NCBI RefSeq assembly: GCF_022524485.1
Contig: NZ_JAKXMK010000011.1
Coordinates: forward strand, 62,001 to 126,000
Direction: 5' to 3'
Length of the DNA stretch: 64,000 nt
Source: Pseudonocardia alaniniphila
GTDB lineage: Bacteria; Actinomycetota; Actinomycetes; Mycobacteriales; Pseudonocardiaceae
Under the pieces are notes generated by a model. It ran no database searches, had not been told where the DNA came from, and worked only from the letters and a program-made list of their open reading frames with translations. Positions 46,980 to 57,538 of the stretch are shown here, piece after piece. The position numbers and the translations under genes were made by a program. The stretch's first letter is position 1, and each line of letters opens with the position of its first letter.

Positions 46980-47837
46980 GTGCTGCTCTGCGTGGACGTC
47001 GGCAACACCCAGATCGCGCTGGGGCTCTACGCGGACACCGACGCCGACGGCGAGCTCGAGGTCAACCCGCCCCTGGTACGCGACTGGCGGATGCGCACCG
47101 AGCCTCGGATGACCGCCGACGAGCTCGAGGTCGCCTTCGACGCGCTGCTCGGCCGGTACGCCGCCGAGGTCACGGGTGTCGCGGCGCTGTCCACCGTGCC
47201 GAGCCTGCTCCGTGAGCTGCGGTTGCTCATCGACCGGCGCGGTGGTCCGAACGTGGTCGTCGGGCCCGGGGTGCGTACGGGCGTGCCGCTGCTGGTCGAC
47301 AACCCGCGGGAGGTGGGCGCCGACCGCGTCATGAACACCCTCGCCGCGCACCGGTTGTTCGACAACACGTGCATCGTCGTCGACTTCGGCACGTCCACCA
47401 ACATCGACGTCGTGTCGGCGAAGGGGGAGTTCCTCGGCGGCGCGCTGGCCCCCGGCATCGAGATCTCGTTGGAGGCTCTGGCCACCCGGGCGGCTGCGCT
47501 GCGCAGCGTGGAGCTCGTGCGGCCGCGCTCGGTGATCGGCAAGAACACGGTCGAGTGCCTGCAGTCCGGCGTGCTCTTCGGCTTCGCCGGGCAGGTGGAC
47601 GGTCTGGTCCGGCGCATACTCGCCGAGCTGGGACCCAAGGCGGCCCCGGTCACCGTTCTGGGCACAGGCGGCCTGGCGCCGCTGATGGCGGGGGCGTCCG
47701 AGACGATCACCGAGTTCGTGCCGGACCTGACACTGCTGGGACTGCGCCTGACCTATTTGCGCAACATCCGCACCACGTCGGTGAACAGCGGCAGTTCGAA
47801 CTCGCCTGCCGACGTCTCCGGTCGCGTGGCCAAGTAG
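46980..47837 (+). CDS. coaX: Type III pantothenate kinase
   Basis: A protein of 285 residues. It opens with the phosphate-binding CVDVGNTQIALGLY, continues with NPREVGADRVMN and VVDFGTSTNIDVVS, and has PGIEISLEAL. It phosphorylates pantothenate in CoA synthesis. The GTG start follows TAGGAGGA and lies 12 bases after panC. The last 28 codons run antisense into the methyltransferase gene on the other strand, which lengthens the C-terminus compared with the core fold (which ends near LGLRLTYLRN). Confidence 0.94.
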   Translation: MLLCVDVGNTQIALGLYADTDADGELEVNPPLVRDWRMRTEPRMTADELEVAFDALLGRYAAEVTGVAALSTVPSLLRELRLLIDRRGGPNVVVGPGVRTGVPLLVDNPREVGADRVMNTLAAHRLFDNTCIVVDFGTSTNIDVVSAKGEFLGGALAPGIEISLEALATRAAALRSVELVRPRSVIGKNTVECLQSGVLFGFAGQVDGLVRRILAELGPKAAPVTVLGTGGLAPLMAGASETITEFVPDLTLLGLRLTYLRNIRTTSVNSGSSNSPADVSGRVAK

Positions 47838-48499
47838 TCGCGCACGCGGGCGAGTGCGGCGTCCCGGTCGGCCGGCTCGGCCACGAGAGCCCACGAATGC
47901 GTTGCGAGCGTGGCGAGCAGCCCTTCGACCGAGGTGTGCACGGCGTTCGGATATGTGCTGTGCTCGCTCGCCTCGAAAGCGGGATGTTCGGGCAGGTGCA
48001 ACCCCGACTCGGCGCGGTCGCGGACCCGGAGCCCGATGAGGCCGGCCGCATCGTGATAGCCCCGCACCCATTCCACCGTGGCGTCGTCGCCGTTCCACAA
48101 CGCGGCCAGCACTCCGCCAGGGCGCAGCACGCGGGCGATCTCCGGCAGAGCCCGCTCCGGGTCGAACCAGTGGAATGCCTGGCCCACCAGTACCGCGTCG
48201 ACCGATTCGTCGGGCAGGGGGATCGCCTCTGCGCTGCCCTCGCGCGCGTCGACATCCGGGAAACGAACCCGCAGTTCGGCGAGCATCGGTGGGTCGGGCT
48301 CCACACCGATCACCGGACCACGGGCGAGCAGTGCGCCGGTGAGCTTGCCCGTGCCCGCAGCCAGGTCGAGGAGCACCCGATCGGGCCGACCGGCCACCGG
48401 CTCCAGTGCCCAGTCGACGGCACTTTCGGCGTACTCGGGACGATGGCGCGCGTATTCGGCGGCGACAGTGCCGAAGGACCGGGCCCGGGGAGTCGTCAC
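47753..48499 (-). CDS. Class I SAM-dependent methyltransferase
   Basis: A protein of 248 residues with a Methyltransf_11 type domain. Motif I is VLLDLAAGTGKLTGAL, the acidic residue of motif II is in VIGVEPDPPML, and IARVLRPGGVLAALW forms motif III. The acceptor is unknown. The GTG at 48499 fits the domain start. Its 3' end overlaps the coaX 3' end by 85 bp on the opposite strand. It is an insertion compared with the mycobacterial order between coaX and lysS. Confidence 0.88.
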   Translation of the reverse strand: MTTPRARSFGTVAAEYARHRPEYAESAVDWALEPVAGRPDRVLLDLAAGTGKLTGALLARGPVIGVEPDPPMLAELRVRFPDVDAREGSAEAIPLPDESVDAVLVGQAFHWFDPERALPEIARVLRPGGVLAALWNGDDATVEWVRGYHDAAGLIGLRVRDRAESGLHLPEHPAFEASEHSTYPNAVHTSVEGLLATLATHSWALVAEPADRDAALARVRDYLATRPETSAGEFELPLFTDVVRMLRK

Positions 48500-48607
48500 G
48501 CTTTCGACGTTACGTCACCACGTGATCCGGGGCACTGGAACTTCCGTCACGACGTCGGGGGGTAACCGGGGGGCGGTGCCGGTGCGGGCGTCACTAACCT
48601 TGACAGC

Positions 48608-50110
48608 GTGAGCACCCAGCCTCTCGACGGCCCAGACAACGAGCTGCCCGAGCAGATGCAGGTGCGCCGTGCCAAGCGGGCGGAGATGCTCGAAGAAGGC
48701 CGGGACCCTTATCCGGTGTCTCTCGAGCGCACGCACACCCTGCGCGAGGTGCGTGACGCACACCCGGACCTGCCGCCGGACACAGGCACCGGTGAGAAGG
48801 TCGGCGTCACCGGACGAGTGATCTTTCTGCGTAACACCGGAAAGCTCTGTTTCGCCACCCTTCGCGAAGGCGACGGCACGGAACTGCAGGCGATGCTGAG
48901 CCTCGCGCTGGTCGGCGACGAGGCCCTCGCCCGCTGGAAGTCCATTGTGGACCTCGGCGACCACGTATTCGTGCACGGCGAAGTGGCGACGTCACGGCGG
49001 GGCGAACTGTCGGTGATGGCCGACCGCTGGGAGATGGCGTCGAAGGCCGTTCGCCCCCTGCCGGTGGCGCACCGCGAGCTGTCCGAGGAGATGCGCGTCC
49101 GGCAGCGCTATGTCGACCTCATCATGCGGCCCGAGGCGCGCGAGATGGTCCGCAATCGGGCTCACGTCGTCCGCACGCTGAGGAGCGTGCTCCACGACCG
49201 CGACTATGTCGAGGTGGAGACGCCGATGCTGCAGCTGCAGCACGGCGGCGCCACTGCGCGTCCGTTCGTCACCCACGCCAACGCGCTGGACACCGATCTG
49301 TACCTGCGGATCGCTCCGGAACTGTTCCTCAAGCGATCCGTGGTGGGCGGTATCGAGCGGGTCTTCGAGATCAATCGGAACTTCCGTAACGAAGGCATCG
49401 ACTCCACGCACTCACCCGAGTTCGCCATGCTCGAGGCGTACCAGGCGTACGCCACCTACGACGACATGGCAGATCTGACGCGAGAGTTGGTACTCGCGTG
49501 TGCGCGGGCCGTCTTCGGTTCCACGACCATCCGGCGTGCCGACGGCTCCGAACACGATCTGGGGAAGCCGTGGCGTTCCGTCACACTGCACGGGGCGGTC
49601 TCGGAGGCTGTCGGGCAAGACGTGACCCTGGACACCTCCGTAGAGGAACTGCGCAAGCTCGCGGCCGCTCACGACGTCGAACTCAAGGATTCTCTGAGTG
49701 CCGGTGAGATCGTGCTGGAACTGTTCGAGAAGCTCGTCGAGCACACACTCGTCGAGCCGACGTTCGTGCGGGACTACCCGATCGAGGTCCGGCCGCTGAC
49801 CAGGCGGCACCGCACGGACCCGCGGCTCGCAGAAGCCTGGGACCTCATCGTGTTCGGCACAGAGCTTGCTACCGCGTACTCGGAACTGGTCGATCCGGTG
49901 GAGCAACGGGAAAGGCTCTACGCCCAGTCCCTCCTGGCCGCTGCGGGAGATGTCGAGGCGATGCAGGTCGATGAGGACTTCTTGCGTGCCATGGAGTATG
50001 GAATGCCGCCCACAGGTGGGATGGGAATGGGCATAGACCGGCTCCTGATGACGCTGACCGGTCTCGGAATCCGAGAGACCATTCTGTACCCGATCGTGCG
50101 TTCTGAGTAA
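48608..50110 (+). CDS. lysS: Lysyl-tRNA synthetase, class II
   Basis: A protein of 500 residues. An OB-fold anticodon-binding domain ([19 protein letters not shown]) leads to a class II catalytic domain with motif 2 in [14 protein letters not shown] and motif 3 in [11 protein letters not shown]. It charges tRNA(Lys). It starts at a GTG. It lies upstream of lsr2, as in M. tuberculosis (Rv3598c/Rv3597c). A variant [18 protein letters not shown] appears where many homologues have PL-(S/A)-K; the change is conservative and no essential residue is missing. Confidence 0.95.
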   Translation: MSTQPLDGPDNELPEQMQVRRAKRAEMLEEGRDPYPVSLERTHTLREVRDAHPDLPPDTGTGEKVGVTGRVIFLRNTGKLCFATLREGDGTELQAMLSLALVGDEALARWKSIVDLGDHVFVHGEVATSRRGELSVMADRWEMASKAVRPLPVAHRELSEEMRVRQRYVDLIMRPEAREMVRNRAHVVRTLRSVLHDRDYVEVETPMLQLQHGGATARPFVTHANALDTDLYLRIAPELFLKRSVVGGIERVFEINRNFRNEGIDSTHSPEFAMLEAYQAYATYDDMADLTRELVLACARAVFGSTTIRRADGSEHDLGKPWRSVTLHGAVSEAVGQDVTLDTSVEELRKLAAAHDVELKDSLSAGEIVLELFEKLVEHTLVEPTFVRDYPIEVRPLTRRHRTDPRLAEAWDLIVFGTELATAYSELVDPVEQRERLYAQSLLAAAGDVEAMQVDEDFLRAMEYGMPPTGGMGMGIDRLLMTLTGLGIRETILYPIVRSE

Positions 50111-50136
50111 CTACCCGGAGTGTTCGAGGTTCCCAC

Positions 50137-50164
50137 TCGACAGTCGCACTGAATTGGATATATC
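50137..50164 (+). promoter_or_regulatory. Candidate promoter of lsr2
   Basis: TCGACA at 50137-50142 and TATATC at 50159-50164 stand 16 bases apart, a near-consensus housekeeping arrangement, in an unusually AT-rich patch between lysS and lsr2. The gene start lies about 60 bases further on. Confidence 0.45.
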
Positions 50165-50226
50165 GTGCGGCTCGATGCGGCCTCCCCCCGCAGAACAAGA
50201 GCGATGAACTATGGAGGGCTGCGACG

Positions 50227-50571
50227 GTGGCGCAGATCCGTGAGATCCGGCTGATCGACGACCTGGACGGTCAGGCTGCCGACGAGACGGTTGAGTTCGG
50301 TGTCGACGGCAAGAACTACGAGATCGACCTCTCGAAGGACAATGCGGAGAAGCTGCGGGACTCTCTCGCCGCGTTCGTTTCGGCGGCGCGTCGTGCCGGT
50401 GGTGGCCGGCGTCGTGGTGGTTCGGCATCCAGTGCTTCGGCCCGGCGTCCGTCGATCGATCGGGAGCAGAACCAGGCTATCCGTGACTGGGCCCGCAAGC
50501 GGGGCATGAAGGTGTCCGACCGTGGCCGCATTCCGGCCGATGTGCTGGACGCGTACCACCAGGAGAACTGA
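50227..50571 (+). CDS. lsr2: Nucleoid-associated protein Lsr2
   Basis: A protein of 114 residues. The N-terminal dimerisation part begins [15 protein letters not shown] and includes [16 protein letters not shown] basic linker ([11 protein letters not shown]) leads to the DNA-binding domain with the RGR hook in [16 protein letters not shown]. Lsr2 bridges AT-rich DNA and silences horizontally acquired genes. The GTG start has GGAGGG upstream. It keeps its place between lysS and clpC1, but here a siderophore-interacting-protein gene intervenes. Confidence 0.97.
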   Translation: MAQIREIRLIDDLDGQAADETVEFGVDGKNYEIDLSKDNAEKLRDSLAAFVSAARRAGGGRRRGGSASSASARRPSIDREQNQAIRDWARKRGMKVSDRGRIPADVLDAYHQEN

Positions 50572-50587
50572 GATCAGCGACGGGTGA

Positions 50588-50608
50588 GGGCCGGCCGTGC
50601 GCCGGCCC
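50588..50608 (+). terminator. Hairpin downstream of lsr2
   Basis: GGGCCGGC and GCCGGCCC pair perfectly around CGTGC, followed by a pyrimidine-rich CGTCCTTCT. It ends 17 bases after the lsr2 stop begins its tail and before the ribosome site of the next gene, so it may limit read-through. Confidence 0.55.
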
Positions 50609-50652
50609 CGTCCTTCTGGTTAGGGTGGCCTCACTTCGGCAGAGGAGGTCCC

Positions 50653-51453
50653 GTGGCTCGCAGGACGACCGTCCTGGAGGTCCGCCGCACGGAGCGGCTG
50701 ACTCCACACATGATCCGCGTGGTGGCCGGGGGCGATGAGCTCAGCAGCTTCCCGGACACGCCTTACACCGACCGCTACGTGAAGATCGTCTTCCCCCGCG
50801 CAGGCGTCGCCTATCCCGAGCCGTTCGACATGGATTCGATCCGTGCGCAGCTCCCCCGGGAACAGTGGCCGGTCACGCGCACGTACACGGTGAGAGCTTT
50901 CGACCAGGCCGCCGGTGAGTTGACGATCGACGTCGTACAGCACGGCGACGCGGGTGTCGCAGGGCCGTGGGCGGCGAGTGCCCGCCCGGGCGACGTGTTG
51001 CGGCTCCAGGGGCCAGGTGGTGCCTATGCGCCCGACCCCGAAGCGGACTGGCACCTGATGGTCGGCGACGAAAGCGCGCTTCCCGCTATCGCCGCGGCGT
51101 GCGAACGCATCCCGGCGGGAGTGCCGGTACTCGCCGTCCTCGAGGTGGAGGACGAGGCCGAGCAGCAAGAGCTCCGCACTCCGGCCGATCTGCGAGTCAC
51201 CTGGTTGCACCGCACCGCAGGTATCCCCGACCAGCTCGCCACAGCGGTTCGGGAGCTGACCTTTCCGTCGGGTCGAGTTCACGCGTTCGTGCATGGCGAG
51301 GCGGGCGCCGTGCGCAGTGTGCGTACCCATCTGGTGAAGGAGCGCGAGGTGGCGCGCGAGCAGCTGTCGGTCTCCGGATACTGGAGGCGCGGACGCGACG
51401 AGGACGGCTGGAGAGAGGACAAGGCTGCCGAGCGCGCGCTCGCTGCGAGCTGA
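50653..51453 (+). CDS. Siderophore-interacting protein (FAD-dependent ferric reductase family)
   Basis: A protein of 266 residues. The FAD-binding motif is WPVTRTYTVR, the linker LQGPGGAYAPDPEADWHLMVGDESALPAI is standard (quoted in part: GPGGAYAP and GDESALPAI), and the C-terminus has SGYWRRGRDEDGW. These proteins reduce ferric siderophores with NAD(P)H in the cytoplasm. The GTG at 50653 follows GAGGAGG. It is an insertion between lsr2 and clpC1. No siderophore synthesis genes lie nearby. Confidence 0.9.
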   Translation: MARRTTVLEVRRTERLTPHMIRVVAGGDELSSFPDTPYTDRYVKIVFPRAGVAYPEPFDMDSIRAQLPREQWPVTRTYTVRAFDQAAGELTIDVVQHGDAGVAGPWAASARPGDVLRLQGPGGAYAPDPEADWHLMVGDESALPAIAAACERIPAGVPVLAVLEVEDEAEQQELRTPADLRVTWLHRTAGIPDQLATAVRELTFPSGRVHAFVHGEAGAVRSVRTHLVKEREVAREQLSVSGYWRRGRDEDGWREDKAAERALAAS

Positions 51454-51627
51454 CCAGCGGATCCGCCGAAGTAAAGGGTTGCCGGGGAATCGGCGCCAGG
51501 GTTGCCGCGTTGTTTTCAGTTGCACAAGACCGAGGCGACCATCGGTCCCGGGCCGATACAGTGGTACCCGGGGTGTACGCGGCGCAGCGCGCGCCGGTGC
51601 ATGGCGCAGCCCAGGCTAGGAGTGTAA

Positions 51628-54174
<2,547 letters not shown>

Positions 54175-54191
54175 TCTCCCGTAGTACCGCT

Positions 54192-54279
54192 GCGAACGGC
54201 CCGTCCGGACCTCGTCCGGGCGGGCCGTGGGGGGGGGGCGGGCCCCCACCCCCCCCCCCCGGCGGGGGGGGCCGTTCGC
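54192..54279 (+). terminator. Terminator hairpin after clpC with long G and C tracts
   Basis: CGGCCCGTCCGGAC (54197-54210) pairs with GTCCGGGCGGGCCG (54214-54227) around CTC, a 14-bp stem with one mismatch. It is enclosed by a second inverted repeat, GCGAACGGCC at 54192-54201 and GGCCGTTCGC at 54270-54279. Between them lie runs of 10 G, 12 C and 8 G. The stem is a plausible terminator for clpC1. The homopolymers are prone to sequencing and assembly error. Confidence 0.6.
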
Positions 54280-54367
54280 CGTCTCCGGCACAAGCCCGCG
54301 AGCCGGCGAGGTGAACCGGACGAAATCTTTCTCCGCGTAACGACCGGCGGCCGGTAGGTTCCCCGGC

Positions 54368-55369
54368 GTGAGCTCGGTTCGCGTCGTCCCCGAGACCGAA
54401 CTGATGTCCGGAGAGCAGCTGTCGGCCGACGACGCCTGGCACACGGTGCGCCGCTACGGCCTCGTCCACCTGCTCGCCACCGCGTTCGTCCGCTTCCGGT
54501 ACGGCGATGGCTTCAGCCATGCCCGTGCCTTCGCCCTGCAACTGGCGCTCGCCGCGGTGCCCCTCGTGATCGCCGGGGCCGGGCTGGCGAGCGCGCTCGG
54601 CGCGGAGTCGTTCGCGGAGGTGGTGGCCCGCACCGTGGTGGCGATCTCGCCCGGCAGCAGCGACTCTCTGCTCACCGAGGTCCTCAACGGCCCTCCCGAC
54701 GAGGGCAGCGAACGGGCCGAGATCGTGGTGGTGCTGGGGTTGGCCACCGCGTTCGCGGCGGCGACATCGGCGTTCGCCCAGCTGGAGCGTGGCGCCAACC
54801 GGATCTACGGCACCAAGCGGGATCGGCAGGCACTGCGCAAGTACGGCCGGGCCGCGGTGCTGACGGCGACAGCGGGGGTCGCCATGGCCGTCGGGCTGTT
54901 GTTGATCGTGGCAGGCGAACCGTTCGGCGAGGCCATGGAGCAGGTCTACCGGTGGGGCGACGGCGCGGAGGAGGTCTGGGACGCCCTGCGGTGGCCGGTC
55001 GGGATGGCGGCCCTCGTGGTGGCGGTGACGCTGCTGTTCGAGCACGCGCCCCGGCGCCGTCAGCCCGGGCTGAGCTGGCTCGCCGTGGGCGCGACCGTCA
55101 CCGTGCTGGCCTGGCTCGTCGGGTCCGGGCTGCTCGCGCTGTACGTGGTGGCCGCGGCGGGCTTCGGCGACACCTACGGGCCGCTCACCGCCGTCATGGC
55201 GTTGTTGCTGTGGGCGAATGTCACGGGTATCGCCCTGCTCGCCGGGCTCGCGCTGGCGGCGCAGCTCGAGGCGGTACGGGCAGGCCGCCCCGACCCACTG
55301 CTGCCCGACAGCGACGACGACGGGATCCCCGACGACCTGGACGAGCACCCGGGCTCCCCGGCCCGCTGA
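54368..55369 (+). CDS. YihY/BrkB-family membrane protein with acidic calcium-loop-like tail
   Basis: A protein of 333 residues with about six membrane helices and the YihY core (FALQLALAAVPLVIAG, FAQLERGANRIYG). The family was once called ribonuclease BN; its real function is unclear. After the last helix, a short hydrophilic tail carries DSDDDGIPDDLDEHPG, which matches the DxDxDGxxDxxD calcium-binding loop of thrombospondin type 3 repeats. That is unexpected for this family. The GTG start follows the clpC terminator region, so it probably has its own promoter. Confidence 0.83.
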   Translation: MSSVRVVPETELMSGEQLSADDAWHTVRRYGLVHLLATAFVRFRYGDGFSHARAFALQLALAAVPLVIAGAGLASALGAESFAEVVARTVVAISPGSSDSLLTEVLNGPPDEGSERAEIVVVLGLATAFAAATSAFAQLERGANRIYGTKRDRQALRKYGRAAVLTATAGVAMAVGLLLIVAGEPFGEAMEQVYRWGDGAEEVWDALRWPVGMAALVVAVTLLFEHAPRRRQPGLSWLAVGATVTVLAWLVGSGLLALYVVAAAGFGDTYGPLTAVMALLLWANVTGIALLAGLALAAQLEAVRAGRPDPLLPDSDDDGIPDDLDEHPGSPAR

Positions 55370-55400
55370 CCCTGCGGGTCGCCCGCTCACGGGGCTCGGA

Positions 55401-56096
55401 TCAGCGGAGGGTGACGGGGCGGGCGTCATCGGGCGGCGTGCCGAACAGTGTGGCCGCGTCGTGTTCGGGAGCGGGCTCGGCCGTGAGGTGGGCCGAGGTG
55501 ATCCGCGTGGTGCGGAACCACCGGGGGCCTTGCCGGAGGCGGCACCAGGCAAGGAGGTACCAGTGGCCCTTCGTCGCCGCCAGCGCCACCGGCTCGACGG
55601 ACCGCTCCGTGATGTCGCCGGACGCGTCGGCGTAGCGCAGCACCACCACCTGCTGCCGGCGCACTGCCTCGTCCAGCACCCTCGCGACAGCAGGACGGGG
55701 TGCGGGCTCGGGAGACCGCAGCCACAGCCGTGCCGCGATCGCCTCGGCGCGTTCCCGCTCCGCCTCGGGCATCGCCGCGAGCACCTTCGACAGCGCGCTG
55801 CACCCGTCCACCGCGAACGGCAGGGCCGGTAGCGCGGCCAGCGCCACCGCGATGGCGGCCGCCTCGGCGCCGGTGATGTTCAGCGGCGGAAGCGTGGCGG
55901 AGTCCAGGACGTAACCACCGCCGGGCCCGGCCTGCGCCCACAGCGGGAGCCCGGCCTGAAGCAAGGCCTCGATGTCGCGCTTGATCGTCCGGGTCGAGAC
56001 CTCCAGGCGCTGGGCCAACCATGCACCGGTGCGTCCGGCAGCGCCCGCGGCGCGCAGCTCCTCGGCGATCGCGTACAGCCGTTCGGTGCGGTTCAC
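55401..56096 (-). CDS. WYL-domain transcriptional regulator (YafY family)
   Basis: A protein of 231 residues. The winged helix begins VNRTERLYAIAEELRA and includes LAQRLEVSTRTIKRDIEALLQAGLPL; the WYL domain follows (VVLRYADASGDITERSVEPVAL, KGHWYLLAWCRLR). The GTG at 56096 fits the family N-terminus; an ATG 30 bases upstream would lie inside the palindrome at 56119-56138. It is divergent from an alpha/beta hydrolase gene, and that palindrome sits between them. The ligand is unknown. Confidence 0.88.
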   Translation of the reverse strand: MNRTERLYAIAEELRAAGAAGRTGAWLAQRLEVSTRTIKRDIEALLQAGLPLWAQAGPGGGYVLDSATLPPLNITGAEAAAIAVALAALPALPFAVDGCSALSKVLAAMPEAERERAEAIAARLWLRSPEPAPRPAVARVLDEAVRRQQVVVLRYADASGDITERSVEPVALAATKGHWYLLAWCRLRQGPRWFRTTRITSAHLTAEPAPEHDAATLFGTPPDDARPVTLR

Positions 56097-56118
56097 GCGT
56101 GGAGAATGCCGGAAAAAC

Positions 56119-56138
56119 GGTGACATCACGGTGTCACC
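56119..56138. promoter_or_regulatory. Palindromic operator between WYL regulator and hydrolase
   Basis: GGTGACA and TGTCACC pair exactly around a six-base spacer. The site lies 22 bp from both divergent starts (56096 and 56161), so it could regulate both. Confidence 0.6.
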
Positions 56139-56160
56139 GACACTGCGAGAACCTGCTCCC

Positions 56161-57054
56161 ATGACGATCAGCGCGACACACCAGATCCACCGCCTCGACG
56201 GCCGTCGCGTCGCGGTGCACGACCTCACGCCCGATGCGCCCGCCGGCGCGCCGGTGGTGCTGCTCTGTCACGCGGCACCGGGATCCGGCGTGTTCGACCC
56301 CGACCCCGAGGCGACAGCCGCGCGCGGGATCCGGCTGATCTCGTTCGACCGGCCGGGCTACGGCGGGTCCGACCCCGTCGGCGACGGGGCGTTCGCGACC
56401 GTGGACGGGGCAGCGGACGACGCGGCCGCGCTGTTGGAGACCATTCTGGAGCCGGGCGCGACCGCGGCGGTGGCGGGCTGGTCCGCCGGTGGGCGGGTCG
56501 CCCTCGCGCTCGCGGCCCGGCGCCCCGACCTGGTCTCGCGCGTGGCCGTGATCGGCACCCCGGCGCCCGACGAGGATGTGCAGTGGATTCCGGAGGAGCA
56601 CCGCTCGGGTATCGAGGCGCTCCGAGATGCGCCTGCCGCCGTCGCGCACGAGGCGCTGGGGGCCGCGTTCGCTCCGGTGCTGGCGGCGCTCAGCGGCGAC
56701 GCCCGGTTCGGTCTGGTGGGGATCGACGAGGCGGACGGGCCCGTGCTCGCGGAGCATGGTGTCGCCGATCGGCTGCGCGCGATGCTCGACGAGGCTCTCG
56801 TTCAGGGTGGGGCCGGGTTGATGGCCGATATCGCCGGCTACACGCTCCGGCCGTGGGGTTTCGACCCGGCCGAGGTGAAGGCGAGTGTGTTGCTCGGCTA
56901 CGGCTCGGCGGACCACATCGGCCGGGCGCACGGCCTGTGGTGGCAGCGCGCGCTGCCGGACGCCCGGCTCGACGTGGTCGACGGTGCGGGGCACCTGGTG
57001 GTGGTGCCCCGTTGGAAAGCGCTGCTGGCGTTTCTCTGCCGAGAGGCTGTCTGA
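56161..57054 (+). CDS. Alpha/beta-fold hydrolase
   Basis: A protein of 297 residues. The nucleophile elbow is AGWSAGGR, with serine as nucleophile; an oxyanion segment LLCHAAPGSG precedes it, FDRPGYGGSD follows as in haloperoxidase/epoxide-hydrolase-like enzymes, GSADH gives the acidic residue and GAGHLVV the final histidine. The substrate is unknown. It is divergent from a WYL regulator that probably controls it. The ATG at 56161 is close to the operator and has no strong ribosome site, so leaderless or weak initiation is possible. Confidence 0.88.
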   Translation: MTISATHQIHRLDGRRVAVHDLTPDAPAGAPVVLLCHAAPGSGVFDPDPEATAARGIRLISFDRPGYGGSDPVGDGAFATVDGAADDAAALLETILEPGATAAVAGWSAGGRVALALAARRPDLVSRVAVIGTPAPDEDVQWIPEEHRSGIEALRDAPAAVAHEALGAAFAPVLAALSGDARFGLVGIDEADGPVLAEHGVADRLRAMLDEALVQGGAGLMADIAGYTLRPWGFDPAEVKASVLLGYGSADHIGRAHGLWWQRALPDARLDVVDGAGHLVVVPRWKALLAFLCREAV

Positions 57055-57095
57055 CAGCCGAGGCAGCCGACGGCGTGGTTGTTCGCAGAGCGGTC

Positions 57096-57317
57096 TCACC
57101 GCGGCAGAGGTGGTCCGACATCCTCAGGTGATACCGACCCGGGTTCCGCCGGTGCCAGCGTGCGTGCCGGAGCGGCGGATCCTGACTCGGGCTCGATGAC
57201 GCCGAGCCCGTACACGAGCAAGGCGAGGAGGCAGGCCGCGAGTACCAGCGCGACCAGCCGCCAGTAGACCAGGAGCAGCAGCGCGACGAAGACCATCGCG
57301 ATGTAGGACGCCGACAT
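57096..57317 (-). CDS. Small membrane protein, unknown function
   Basis: A protein of 73 residues: a hydrophobic span of about 35 residues, long enough for one or two helices (YIAMVFVALLLLVYWRLVALVLAAC region), then a proline-rich polar tail. The ATG at 57317 (MSASYIAM) is supported by GGGGGAG. It lies convergent with the hydrolase gene. I do not recognise a family. Confidence 0.6.
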   Translation of the reverse strand: MSASYIAMVFVALLLLVYWRLVALVLAACLLALLVYGLGVIEPESGSAAPARTLAPAEPGSVSPEDVGPPLPR

Positions 57318-57388
57318 GTCCGTCTCCCCCCATTGGTGCCATTTCGTCATCGACAGGGTGACCCGACAACGGACGTCTGTCAACTGGT

Positions 57389-57402
57389 GTCAGGAGTCTG
57401 AC
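57389..57402. promoter_or_regulatory. Inverted repeat GTCAG-GAGT-CTGAC upstream of GntR gene
   Basis: A perfect five-base inverted repeat around GAGT, in the 221-bp gap between the small membrane protein gene and the GntR gene. A related repeat, CTGAC-GGGA-GTCAG, follows at 57477-57490. Their short arms fit GntR-family operators but could occur by chance. Confidence 0.35.
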
Positions 57403-57476
57403 GACTGTAGTCCTTCAGGTCGGTGGACAGACGTCCGCGCTTCCATTACCGTCAACCTGCCTCCCTCGCTGATCCG

Positions 57477-57490
57477 CTGACGGGAGTCAG
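57477..57490. promoter_or_regulatory. Inverted repeat CTGAC-GGGA-GTCAG upstream of GntR gene
   Basis: A perfect five-base inverted repeat ending 48 bp before the GntR ATG, in mirror form of the repeat at 57389-57402. Together they make a candidate pair of GntR operators. No experiment supports this. Confidence 0.35.
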
Positions 57491-57538
57491 AGATTTGTCG
57501 CGGGCGCAGCTGCACTTGGGCGCAGACAAGAGGGAGAG

